This document shows, piece by piece, positions 1-11,900 of a stretch of DNA of 64,000 bases. The notes under the pieces were generated by a model. That model had not been told where the DNA came from. It searched no databases and saw nothing but the letters and a program-made list of their open reading frames with translations. Within the stretch, counting starts at the first letter, position 1. Every line of letters begins with the position of its first letter. The stretch comes from Thecaphora thlaspeos. Taxonomy: Eukaryota > Basidiomycota > Ustilaginomycetes > Urocystidales > Glomosporiaceae. The translations under genes and the position numbers were made by a program. The stretch is from the NCBI GenBank assembly GCA_900291925.1, contig UWYS01000002.1:124001-188000 (forward strand), in the 5' to 3' direction.

Positions 1-800
1 AGGCTCCTAACTGGACTGTAGTTGTGGCTCCCAATCATTTTAAGGTGGTGATGGTGCAGCTTCTGATAGAGATTAATCTGCAGGACAGAATGCAGTTAGT
101 GCATCCCAATCAAGATCTGGAAAAGCACAGCATTGCCCCAGGAATTGGGTGCCCCAAAATACAAAAATAGGTGCATTGCCCATGATAATCTCGGAGCCAG
201 GAATACAGAGTTGGGCTGCACCAAAAGTCATGTCAAATACAGAATTGGTGAATGGATGGCACCGCAAATTTAATGAATTGGGTCTTCCCAGAAATTTGAG
301 CCAAATACAAACATGGCATGTTTTTCGAATAAACCGGACCTGCGAAGACAACGAGATTCAGAATCGTTGTGTTGCTCGAAAGAAGCGTAACCGCAACACG
401 AAACAGATTTGGAACCGCCCTATGTTGTCTCAAAAACTGGGAGCCGCAAAAATGAATCAATCGGCGGCCGCATCGCGCTGTTCCAACAATCGGGCGCCGC
501 ATGTTCGGGGCCGCCACGCGATGCCTTATTTCAATACCCCGGTGCCGCAAATACTATTGGAGATTGCACCGCGTTGCCTCGATATTTGGAGCCGCATACA
601 TTCGTATCGGGAGCTGCACGGCGTTGCCCCCCCAAAAAATGTAATTGCCTCACCTGGAGTTTTGAAGTGATGCTTTACGGCTGCCGATTGTTCAAGAAAT
701 TTCTCTCCCGGTTCAATATAAAAAATGGGTCGACGAATATCATGATTTAATTCAAGTTGTGGTTTCCCATTTTGTTTGCGGCTCCCGATCGCGTTCAGCT
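1..800. repeat. AT-richer gene-free region with a dispersed repeated motif
   Basis: No convincing gene is present; the open frames have no family features. The stretch is visibly richer in A+T than the rest. A degenerate word of the form ATTGGGAGCCGCAAA recurs about ten times, for example near 143-158, 210-227, 253-270, 435-454, 488-503, 539-552, 583-599 and 605-620. It appears in the opposite orientation near 22-39 and 775-793. Spacing is roughly 20-50 bases, so this may be a decayed tandem repeat or a transposon remnant. The identity is unknown. Confidence 0.5.
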
Positions 801-892
801 CGACGCGCCGTGGGCTGCATGTTTACTCACCCGAGACGCTCAAGCGAAAACGCGAGCGGCGAGACGTCGTCCCGCCGTAAGAATTTGTCGAG

Positions 893-922
893 CCGACCCG
901 ACCCGACCCGACCCGACCCGAC
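893..922. repeat. CCGAC pentanucleotide repeat
   Basis: About five to six tandem CCGAC units lie beyond the 3' end of the PRP22 gene. Bases 801-1145 otherwise hold only low-complexity C-rich sequence and presumed 3' UTR of the minus-strand gene. Confidence 0.7.
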
Positions 923-1145
923 GACCCACTTCCCGAGTCGCGGCCCCACCCGCCCCTCCGCATCCCCTCCGCATCCCCCAACGCCGTCCACTAACACGAT
1001 ACAAAAACGCCCTTTCTCGGCCGGAGTGTCATGATATGGCAGTGGGCTGTAGAATTATGCGGAACGTAACCAGGGAACGACCAACCATCGCAATGATAAC
1101 AGAGCCGAGGAGAACAAGAGTAGATGCGAGCTAAGAGGCTGGTTC

Positions 1146-4100
1146 TCATCCGAACGTCTGGCTGCTCCGGCCCACGCGCTTGACCTTGGAGAGTCGCCAC
1201 TCGTCTTGATGCGTGGCATATTTGTCTGTGATGCGCAGAAGGAGGGTGAACAGGACCAAGAACAAGGGGCAAAACCAAGGACGTCAGTATCATCGCTGTG
1301 CCATGTCCGCCGCAGCACGGCACCTTCATCGCCACCTCTCTCCGGCCACTCACCGAACAGCGGGGCAATCTTCTCCTGCCTCTTCCTCCGCGAAATCTGC
1401 GATGCATCCGCCGGCCTGAAGAATCTCGGCGCTACCTCGACCAGCCACTTTGGCTCGATTGCCGTCACCTCGCGCATATACTCGCGCGTCGTCAGCACCA
1501 CCTCGTGGTAGATGCAGTACTCGGGCGCACGGTTGAATAGCGCGCTCGACGGATGGATGTACACCGTCCCTCCGCCCTCGGCCAGGCACTTGTAGCCCTC
1601 CTGCGGATCCTTCTTTGCCGCGTTGCGAAAGTAGCCAGAGCAGATGGCTTTGCGCACCCGGTTGTAGTTCTTGCCGCACGTGATGATATCGTGGTTGTAG
1701 CGGTCCATGATGCCGAGGAGCTGCTTGCGCACGTCCTGCGCCCGCCGCAGCGAGCGCCCCTGCACAAAGTTGTCCATGCACCACGGCTGCGAAAATTTGC
1801 TCGTCGCCCAGCCGTTGTACACGGCCAGCAGCGTCAGGTGGTCGCCCTCGGGCTGGAAGAACTTGGCCTTCTTGGCGTCGGCCTGCGCCTGCTTTTCCTT
1901 GGGCCGGTAGAAGATGTTCTGCACGCTCAGCATCGCCACGATGCTCAGCACCTCCTCGCTGCAGCCTAGGTCGACGCTGGCGATAAGCATCTTGGCCATC
2001 ATCGGCTCCATCGGGAAGTCGGCCATCTTGCGCCCCAGCCGCGTCAGCAGCCCTTCGTCGTCCAGCGCCGAGAGCGCATACAGCGACTCGAGCGCCGTCA
2101 GCAGCGTCTGCGCCGGTGGCGGGTCCATAAAGTCAAAGTTGAGCAAGTCGTTGATCCCCATGGCCTTGAGCGTCAGAATCGTCGAGGCCAGGTTCTGGCG
2201 CTGGATGTCGGGGATCGGGTTGGGTAGCATCTCGTTGCGGTACGCCGCCTCGGTGTAGAGGCGGTAGCACTTGCCCGGCCCCGTCCTCCCTGCGCGTCCC
2301 GAGCGCTGACGCGCCTGAGCCTGCGAGATCGGCGTCACCACCAGGCTGTCCATGCCGAGGCGCGGATCGTAGGCGTTTTGCTTGACGAAGCCCGGGTCGA
2401 TGACGTAGTAGATGCCATCGATCGTGATGCTCGTCTCGGCGATGTTGGTCGCGAGGATGACCTTGCGCGCGCCGGGGGGCGTCGGCTCGAAGATGCGCGA
2501 CTGCATCTCCGAGGGGAGTGCCGAGTAGACGGGGAGGATCAGCAGCTCCGGGACGCTCGGCCCTAGCGCGCGCATCCGCTCGAACATGATCTCGCAGCTG
2601 GTATCGATCTCCTCCTGGCCCGTCAGGAAGACGAGGATGTCGCCAGGCGGCTCCGAGAGGTGGATCTGCATCACGGTGATGAGCGAGGCGTCGAGGTAGT
2701 CGGACTCGGGCTCCTTTGTGTAGAGCACCTCGACTGGGTACGTGCGGCCGGGGATGGTGAAGATGGGGCAGCCGAGGAAGTAGGTCGAGAACTTTTCGGC
2801 GTCGAGCGTGGCCGAGGTGACGATGAGCTTGAAGTCCGGGCGACGCTTGAGCGCCTTCTTGAGCAGGCCGAAGAGGACGTCGGTAGCGATGGTGCGCTCG
2901 TGCGCCTCGTCGAGGATGATGACCGAGTAGTTGGAGACGTCCGGGTCGATCAGGCACTCGCGCTGGAGCATGCCGTCGGTCATGTACTTGATCTTTGTCT
3001 CGGGGCTGGTGCAGTCCTCGAAGCGGATCGTGTAGCCGACCTCCTGGCCGACGCGGCAACCGACCTCCTCGGCGACGCGCTTGGCCACGCTGACGGCAGC
3101 GACACGGCGCGGCTGGGTGCAGCCGATCTTGCCGCGGTCGGCGAACCCTTCCTCGGCGAGATACTGGGTCATCTGGGTCGTCTTGCCTGAGCCCGTGTCG
3201 CCGACGACGACCAGCACCTGGTTCTCGCGGATCGCCTGGACCAGCTGCTGCCGCAGCTTGAAGATTGGCAGGCTCTGTCGCTGTTCCTGCATGCTGAGGT
3301 TCGTGATCCGGCCGAACGTTGTCGCCTTGTTGAACGTCTCCTTTTTCCACGCCGGTTGATCCTGCGCCTTCTGGCCAAGCAGGTTGCCCCGCATGTCCTG
3401 GGCAAAGACGCGGTCGCCCTGCTGCGCCATGGGGTCCTGCCAACCCGAGCTCATGTCACGTACCTCGCCGTCGGCCTGGTCGTTGATCTCCTGCTGGCGC
3501 AACTCACGCCGCTCCTTGGCAAGCGAGGCACCCGCCAGCGCGGCCCGGTTGAGCGTCCCGTCCGGCGCCTTGACGATCTTGACCGGCGAAAGCTCAAGCG
3601 AGACGCTCGTCTGCCCTGCCAGAAAAGGCGCCTCCTTTTCGTTGACCTCGATGTCGATCTCCTCGTTGTCCTCGGCAGACGCGCCCGCCGCACCACCGCG
3701 CATAGATGGGGTCCGGAGATCCTCTTCCATCAGCTCCGGGTAGTCGCTCGCCTTGGCCGCGCCGCTCGCGATCAGCTGCTTTAACTCCCATCGCTCCGGA
3801 CTGGTCAGGCGCTTGGCGCTATTGTGACCGGGCTTGTCGTCCTCGAAGCCACCGCCGTTTCGCGCTCCGTCGATGGCCCCACCGCTGCCGCCGCCAAGAG
3901 GCGCCGAGTTAGACCCAGTAGCCGACCGCGCGCTCATCCGCTCGCGGTCGGCCGCCATCTCGGTCTCGGACTTGATGCGAAGATGTGGCGTCAAGTCCCT
4001 CCCGGTCGCCTGGTCGACGTCCTTCATCGAGAGGCCGATCCGCGAGCCTGCCATCGACATCACCTTGACCTTGACCCGCTGGCCGCGCGTGAGTAGATCC

Positions 4101-4930
4101 GAGGGGTGGTTGACGCGCGAATTGGGCGCGATCGAGCCGATGTGGACCATTCCTTCGAACTTGCCGCGCAGCCCCTCGAGGCTAACGAACGCGCCAAAGT
4201 CTTTCATCCCGCTCACCTTGCCGTCATAGATCCTGTACATCAACGGCTGCTCGTCCGGAACGCTGCGCGAGAGGTGCTGCGGCGGCCGCTGGTCCCGCCC
4301 CCTCTCTCTGTCGCCCCAACGGTCGTCGGCGTACCGCTCGGTATCCCTCGTCGGCGGTGGTGGAGACCTCGACCCCACCTCGCCTCTTCCTCTGCCGCGC
4401 GGGCTGCGGCTGCTCGACGCTTGCGTGCCGCTGTGCCGGTTTGCCATGTCCTCGAACTCCTTCATGAAAGCGTCGACCGCGTTGCCACCGCCGGAGCGCT
4501 CGTCCTTTTCGCGCTTTTCCTCGGGCGCCTGCCACTCCTGGTCCTGAATGGCGAGGCCGGGGAACATGCGCTTCTTCTTTTCTCGCTCTTCGTCGAGCTC
4601 GACGGCCTTCTGCTTGCCGATGGCGGCGGCGTCGGCGGCGGCGTTGCTGCTGCTGGCGTTGGGTGTAGCTGGCTTCTTCTTGTGCATGGGGTGCATGCTG
4701 AGGATAAGGCGGTCGAGGTTGATGACGAAGCTGTGAGGGAAGTCGGCACCGACCTCTGCGAGCTTGGCCTTGAAGTCGTCTATGGACGTGGCGTGCTCGT
4801 GGAGCGAGATGACGAACTCGGCGAGGACGCGGTCATTGATGCCGGTGTGGTTGAGGAGCTCGTTGGTGATCTTGGATGTGAGCGAGAGCAGCTCAAGCTG
4901 GCAGATTTCGTCGTGGGCGGCAGACGTCAT
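1146..4930 (-). CDS. PRP22: Pre-mRNA splicing DEAH-box ATP-dependent helicase Prp22/DHX8
   Basis: Two exons, 4930-1354 and 1225-1146, give 1218 residues. The protein uses ATP to release spliced mRNA from the spliceosome in the nucleus. Seen in order: an N-terminal helical region, an RS-like charged stretch, an S1 RNA-binding domain (about residues 230-305), helicase motif [11 protein letters not shown] (about 575), DEAH (about 672), SAT (about 704) and [12 protein letters not shown] (about 880). The helicase-associated and OB-type C-terminal domains follow. The long open frame runs past the true end. A GTGAGT donor after 1354 and a CACAG acceptor before 1225 join ..IAPLF to [19 protein letters not shown] and a TGA, which matches the family's usual tail. 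The start ATG at 4930 directly precedes the conserved N-terminus. The gene is divergent from the Ams2-like gene across about 700 bases. Confidence 0.95.
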
Positions 4931-5633
4931 CCTGAGTCGATGCGGGGTGTGGCGAGGCGAGGCGACAGGAGATGGTTGGTGGCGGTGTGGCGGTGTGGCG
5001 GTGTGGCGACGTAGGTGAGGATGAGGGTCAAGGGCGAAGAGCGAAGAGCGAAGGGCGAAAGCAGAGAAATCAAATAAACGTCGAAGCGAGCGGCCGCCTC
5101 CACGTTCAAGCTGAGTCTCTCTCGGCCGAATGCCAAGCGGCGCCAGCTCAGCGCGCTCGAGGCGAGGTGGCGCGGGAGGCGCGACGCGTTAACGCACTCT
5201 CTCGCTTTCTTTCACGGATCACGAAGGTCGCGACGCGCTCAGCACTTTAATCGCGTTGGAGAAAGGCGACGATCGAAGCAGCTCCTTTCCTCTCTTCCTT
5301 CTCTTCCCTCTCTTCCTCTCTCCGCCCCTCGACTGGCCTCTTGACAAGCCTTTCCAAAGCCTCCGCCCTACTGCAGCATCTCATCCCTCAGCCTCACCAT
5401 CCGCCGTCATTGGTCTCGCCATCCTCGCCTCCCATCCATCCATCATCGCGTCACCACCTTCCGCCCACCCGGCCAGCAAGCAGCATCCCCTTTACACCCC
5501 TCTTTTGCGACACATGCCCGCCATCGCAACAGACACTACCACCGCCGCCTCTTCCTAGAACGCACATTGCAGCTGCGGCCACCGCGTGTAACCCACCCAC
5601 CCCCCTGTCCATCCTCGCCACCCACCCGCCTCG
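4931..5633. promoter_or_regulatory. Shared divergent promoter region of PRP22 and the Ams2-like gene
   Basis: This 703-base gap separates two genes transcribed away from each other. It holds CT-rich tracts (about 5280-5330) and one ACGCGT word at 5184-5189, the MluI cell-cycle box recognised by MBF in other fungi. The same six bases also occur elsewhere in the window (for instance near 17705 and 59930), so a role here is inference only. Confidence 0.35.
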
Positions 5634-8600
5634 ATGATGGACTGGGCGGTCTCGGACGACGCAGACTATCCGGCCTCGCAGTCGCAGTCGTCCAGCCGCA
5701 GGTCCCAACCACCACCCCTTGCTCGCCCATCGCGCCACCGTCGACTCTCCTCGTCTTCCTCCTCAGCCTCCGCCGTCTCTGACCTCGATACGACGCTACA
5801 GAGCCCGGCCTACCACCCGCCGCATCGCTCATCCGGCAGCAGTATGACCCGCTCGCGAAGAATGCGCGACCCTCGCCCCACTATGGACGGTGAGTAGCGG
5901 CGGATGCCATCGTCCCCCTTGCAGCTCTGACAAATATCTCCTCTCTTTCCCGTACCCTGCCGCCGCCGCCGCCACCATCAGTCAAGGTCCTCTATACGCT
6001 CGACGCCAGCCCCGACCACACAATGGTAGCCCGGATGGGCAGGCCAGTTCCTGTCGATGTGATACGTCCCGCAGCTGGCCGTCCTTCCTCGCCAGCACAA
6101 GGCTCCTCGTCGGCCTCCAGCCCGTCCTTGTCTCCACCCAGGCCGTGCTTCGGTAGGGTCACGCTCAAGGCTTGTCTGAGCACCATCTGCATCGCGAGGT
6201 GAGTCACTGTCTCCGAGCCTGCTGCTCCCATACGACTCGACCAGGATCTCACTCACCCTCGTCGTGCCTTTTTCCTCTTCACTCCGCCCGCGCAGCCCGG
6301 AGCTAATCTTCGACCGCAAGCGCGACTACATCATCTACGCCGTCGATCCCGAAGAGACCTTTCGAGCGGCACAGCAGAGGTCGCCGACGGGTCCTCCGCG
6401 CTCCTACCTCAGCCGCGCCGCCAGCGGCAGCGTCACTCAGGGCGGCGGCCACCACGCCGAATCCAGCAAGGCCGGCGCCACTGCAGCCGCAGAGACCGCT
6501 GCAGCCTCGGCATCGCCATCGAGCGCGATGCTGGTCGGCAAGGGCTACTTTAGCTGGGGCCTTGAGGAGGATGGCAACGGTGAGACCATCGTATCTGGCA
6601 AGGTCAGATCCGAAGGGACGCGCTCCATCTACCGCGACGGCCGCCTGGTCGACGAAAGCATCGATGTGCTCGAGGTTGTCCTCAAGATGAAGGAGACTCA
6701 GGCGCGTAGCAAGGAACAGTACTTTAGCCTCGTCCGCGGCTTCGGCGCCTCGTCGAGCGGCTCGACCGTCGAGCCGTCCCCGGCGTCCGCCAGCTACTCG
6801 CGTTCCGGACGGCCGTTGTCCCGCCAGTCTGCTGCCGCCGCTGCCGAGTCGAGGGCTTCACGCTCCATGCAGCTGCGATCGGAGCCGGACTACCACCACG
6901 CACGAGACCGCCATTCTTCGGCGAGCTCGATGCACAGCCTTCATCCCTACCAGCAGCATCAGCACCAGCAACAGCACCATCACCTGCAGCGCTCGTCGTC
7001 AAGGCGGAGCCTGGCCCCTGCAGGCGACGTCTTCGAAAGGTCGACCGAGTCCCTCACTGCCCAGGGACGCGATGCCAGGACCTCTGCTGCCAAAAGGCCT
7101 CGATCGTCTGCGGGTGACAGTGTGATGCAGCCGCACCCGCAGCCGCATCCCATGCAGCCCCAGCTTGCGCAAGCTCCGACGCCGACAGCCGCAGCGGCAA
7201 CGGCTCCTGCCATTTCGGCTGCAAACCCGCAGGCGATACAGCTGCTCGCCCTTTTGCAGACGCTGCAGAGCCACCAGTCGCAGCCGGGCCAGCAGGCGCC
7301 TGCACCGCAGCAGCAGGCACAGCTCAGCTCGTTGCTGGGCCTCGTCGCAGGCGCTCTCGGCGCCAGCGATGCTGGCGCCGAGGCGGCGGACCAGGAGGGA
7401 GGCGCGACTGGACCGACAGGGCCGCCGCCTATACCACAGCAGCAGCAACAGCTGGGGCCGGAGCTGGAACAGCAGCAGCCGGTGCTCGATGCGGTCGAGG
7501 CGCTTCCCAGCAACGTCAGGACTATCAGGTCGCAGCGCAGTAACGCCGCCGTCGCCGAGGGCAAGGAGAACCGAGAGGCCAGTCAGTCCGCGTCGACCGT
7601 CACTGCAGCTGGAGCAGGCTTTGTCGGTGGCGGAGCAGGAAAGGGGAAGGCGGCGAGCTCTGCCGGTCCCTTGGCAGAAGGTACCAGCCCGGCTTGGTCG
7701 GCCGTCAACGGCAGCGGCGCTGGCGACAACGAGACCGGTGACAAGAGCGTCCAATCGCGCAACAGGAACACGTGCTACAACTGCGGCACGACCGAGAGCA
7801 AGACGTGGCGCTTGATGACGCTCCCCGTCGGCACCCAGATCGCCTTTGCTGCCAGCGAAAAGAACCCGTCCAACATCCCCACTTCCGAATACGTCTACCG
7901 CTTCGCCAAGTCGACCGAGACGGTCGAGGCCGACGGCACCTGCCGTTGGGCTGCCTGCAACCCGTGCAGCCAGTACTTTCTCAAATGGGACACGTCGCGC
8001 CCGAAACACATCTGGGAAAAGGAGCACCGCAGCATCGCCCTGCGCCAGGAGGCGGCGCTCGCCAAGCGGGCCGCGAACTCGCAGGCGGCCGACGACAAGC
8101 AGCGGAAGCGGGTCAAGGTGTCGCAGACCGACGACGAGGCCGCCTGCTCGCCCACCTACAGCGTCGACAACGTCAATACGCCGACCAACTCGGTCGCCGG
8201 CGGCACAAGCATGCCTGGCAGCGATCGAAAGACCAGCCTGCCGCGGACGCTGAGCGAGGCCTGCCAGCGCGAGGCGGACAGGATCGAGCACGAGCGCCTC
8301 AAGCAGGAGAGCAGGCGGGAGAGCAAGCGCGAGACCAACCGCAGGTTCAAAGACGCCCAGCGCACTCTGGTGCAGGACGAGAACGGCGAGTGGCGCACCC
8401 GCCGCAGCATCCGTGAGAATCCGACCGGCAGGAAGGCCGGGCGGCCTAAGGGCTCAACCAAGAAGAAGAAGGAGGAGGCCAGCAAGGAGACACTCAGCAG
8501 CAGCAATGCTGTTGTCGAGCAAGGCGGCGCCGATAACACCCCAGCCTCCGCCCCCGCCGCCACTGACAAGGGTGGTGCCGCCACCAAGCCTAGCTCGGCG

Positions 8601-11012
8601 CTGGTGTCGGCGGCCAGCGCTCGCTCTAGCCTTGCCCTGCCCAGGTCGCGGAAGGATACGGCAGCGGCCAAGGCGACCACGAAGGCCGCAGCGGCGTCGA
8701 CATCGACTTCCAAACACAGCGGCGATGCAGTCTTCCGTGCTCCCGCTCCCCCATTGGCAGCGACGGCAACGGCAGCAGCAGCAGCAGCAGCAATGGCGGC
8801 GGCAATGGCAGCGCCTGAGACGGCAGCTGCAACATCGAGCCGAATCGGCCGGACCATCGCCGACGCAGGCAACGGCCGCACGGTCAGCTTCGCCCAGTCG
8901 AGCCCGGTCAGGCCCTCGTTCGCCTTGCGCAACCCGACCGATGCCTTTCCCCCATCGGCTATGGCGCACTCGACCCCGTTCGACAGCCCGTCGCGCGACC
9001 TCCGCTTTGGCGTGCCGAACTACCTGCTTAACTCGAGTCCAGGCACCATGATGGACACACTGATGAGTGAGGCCGACTTTGATTTTGAGGAGCTTGGCCC
9101 GGCCAACCTCTTCAGCACACCCGGCTCGCTCATCGGCCTCGGTGGGCCCGGCGGTCACCACGGAACGCCTACGCCGCTGCGCCGGAGCCCGCGCAAGAAT
9201 CCGGGCGGCACCAAGAGCGACCAGAACCCGTTCGCCACCCACATCGAGCCGGCCAGTCCGCTGCTCGGCCAGTCGTCGGCCCGCGCATTCCAGGGCGCGC
9301 AGCGACTCACCTTTTCGAGCGACGAGAGCCCCGTCACGCGCAGCCGCACGCGGTCAGGCCAGGGCGTGCTGCACCCGGCCCTCTTTTCGTCGAGCGACAG
9401 CCCGACCGGGGGCAAGCAGCAACAGCATCAGCAACAGCAGCAGCAGAAGGGCGCCAAGTCAAGCAGCAACGTTACCTCACCCATCTCTCCGGGCCCGAAA
9501 CGGAAGGCCAACCAGCACGGCGGCTCCAAGGCGCGGAGCAGCGTCCACGCCCACGCTGCTGGATCCGGAGCCGGTGGCAGCAGCACCTCGAGGGTCCAAA
9601 TGGCAGCACGGAAGCCGGCCATCCTGAACAGAGCCAGCGGCAAGGCGACGCTCCTGGCCGACGGCCTCGGCAACGACGAAGATGATGACGACGCCGACGA
9701 GGAGCAGCTCACCAAGGGACCCTATCAAGGCGGACGCAGCCCCGGCCGCCTCGCTGGCCGGTCCACGCGCAATGCTCAGCGGGGTAGCCAGGGATCGAGG
9801 GCAACGACGACGGCATCAGCAGCGGGGATGCCGACCATCACCGGCGCCGCACGGCTGTCGCACCTCGACCTGCCTCCGAGCAGCCCGCTAACGTTCGACC
9901 ATCCGACCACCGAGAGCGCCAACTTTGCCGACGTCGAGGTCGACGGGTGGGGCAGGACGCCTAGCATGCGCGAGCTCTTCCCGACGCCGAGCGACGTCGA
10001 CTGGGCCAGCGACGATCCCGCCTCCCCAACCAAGCCCGACGGCCAGGCAGCTGCGGCCAGCCAGGACGCCAACAAAGCAGAAGCGGCGGCGGCGGTGGCG
10101 ACGGCGACGCAGACCAAGACTGTCGGCCAGCTCGAGGTAGCAGCTCCTACCTCGCGCCGCCCGAGCCTCTCTCCTTACACCGCGCTGGTCCCTCTTCCGC
10201 CCACGCATGTCGCTCGGCGCCCGCTCCCTGCGACGGTCGAGGACGCTTCGACGACCTCTGGCTCTTCGCCAGAAGACAACGACTCGCCGGACCAGGACCA
10301 GGGGAGCAACGCCTTTGAGCTGTTCGACGATCCGTACGGTCTCCTCGCCGCGTCCGGCTTTGGCGTCCAGGCGAGCGGCATGACGGCAGAGGCGTTCAAC
10401 AATGTCGAGCTGCATCAATCGATGGAGTTTGGCAGGCACCTGGATACCTTCACGCAGCACGGTGGGGTGGGCGTTGCGGCGCACGTCGCTGGTCCTGCCG
10501 GTGGAGCGGTGGTGGAGAAGTCGCACACGACGCACCAGCACCAGCAGCAGCAGATGATCGCACCGTCGACTTCGTCGAACGAAATGACCATCCCACTGCC
10601 GTCTTGCTTATCGAAATCTACCGTCCCACCGATGCCCAGTACGCCCTCGACATCGACGGGCGATATGACATCATTCTTCTCATCCCTGGCCACACCAGCC
10701 GATCTGACGGCGCTAGTTGCGTCACCTGGTAAATCCAAGATGCCACAACACATCATCGACACGCTCCTGTCTCCGCGCGGACGAAGTCACTCTTCCACCG
10801 GTAACGTTACGACCAGAGCGGGTGGCGAGATGGTAGTATCGGCAGGTGAAGCGGGAGAGGGACAGGAAGACCTACTGGCACTTTTGAACAATCCTGATAT
10901 TCAAGCTATGTTGGCTGAATTTGGAGATTTACTTCTGATGCAACAACAACAACAACAAAGGGGAGGAGAAGGACAGACGGAATCGGTCAAAGGAAAGACG
11001 ACGAGCATTTGA
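5634..11012 (+). CDS. Ams2/Spt21-type GATA-like zinc-finger regulator of histone genes
   Basis: Three exons (5634-5889, 5982-6198, 6296-11012) give 1729 residues; the start could equally be the second ATG at 5637. Splicing restores an N-terminal domain (about residues 85-180) with VKVLYTLDASPDHTMVARMG, then GRVTLKACLSTICIASPELIFD, then YIIYAVDPEETF. That pattern is typical of Spt21 and fission-yeast Ams2, which drive S-phase histone gene expression. A GATA-like finger follows, with CYNC (651-654) and CNPC (712-715). The loop of about 57 residues is far longer than the usual 17-18. Near residue 872 is an AT-hook-like AGRPKG followed by a Lys run. The rest is Ser/Ala/Gln-rich, with a poly-Gln run near the C-terminus. 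The role in histone transcription is inferred from the family. Confidence in the exons is high because frames and GTGAGT donors agree. Confidence 0.85.
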
Positions 11013-11900
11013 CTGTTTGACCGCTTTGCATTTTAGATATGGGGTTTTTTTTTGTTTTTGTTTTTGTTTTTTGCCTTGTATCGTCCCAGCCCATTATCGT
11101 GCATTACCTAGTTCATAGCGTCCAAGCAAACGATTGACATATTGTACAGAGAGAACCAACCAACGCAATACATTTGGCAGACGTATCGTCCTTCTAGTTA
11201 GCCTCCAGTCGGGGTCGGTGTGAACTAGAGGCATTTTCCTGTGTTTTATCTCTTGTATTCTTGATGAACGTCGTAACGTTCGCGTTGTGCCTCTAGTTAC
11301 GTCTTGCTCAAAAACAATTGAACGACTCGTACATCATGTCGTTGATCTCAAGAAAGACCGAGACATGACATTTCATTGAATTTACATCAATAATATCTCA
11401 ATCTTTATTCGTTTCGCTTTCTATCCTGTCCACGATAGCGGCGAGTGGCGAGTGGCGAGGTCAGATACATTACTTCTGACGTTCGTCATACACTTCTCTC
11501 CCATGCAACTGATATACAAAAGCGACCCCCTGCCATGGACGAGGTGATCTAATTGCTGTGGAAGTGTTCGTCTCGTTTACACGACACGCAGGGAGGGTGC
11601 CGAGGAATGAGAACACCGAACCGTCCAGGATTCAACGGACGCATCAGTCGCAAAGATGGTGTTGAAGGGTGAGGGGGAGGGAAAGTAGCGTAAAGAATCC
11701 TGCTCTAAGAGCTAGGATTCGCTCTGGCTGCTCTGCAGAGATAACGAAGGAATTGCATCGTTTCCAGCCGATGAGTATGGGGTATGTTGTAGAGATAGAT
11801 CGCTCGCTCGCTCGCTTGGTCGTCCAGGCGTCGGCCCTTGCTCGGCCAGGTTGTCCATCTTGCCTCCTCTAGACCATGTACTGATACTCCCAGGCCCGCC
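11013..11900. other. Convergent intergenic region with a T-rich tract
   Basis: This holds the 3' flanks of the Ams2-like gene (+) and the VPS9 gene (-). A T-rich tract with G interruptions at 11046-11071 is the likely 3' UTR or poly(A) region of the plus-strand gene. I see no gene or RNA. Confidence 0.5.

Noticed and set aside
6980..8932. Long antisense frames across the Ams2-like gene
   Set aside because: They are shadows of strong G+C third-position bias in the sense gene; the same occurs opposite VPS9, APC6 and HPC2.
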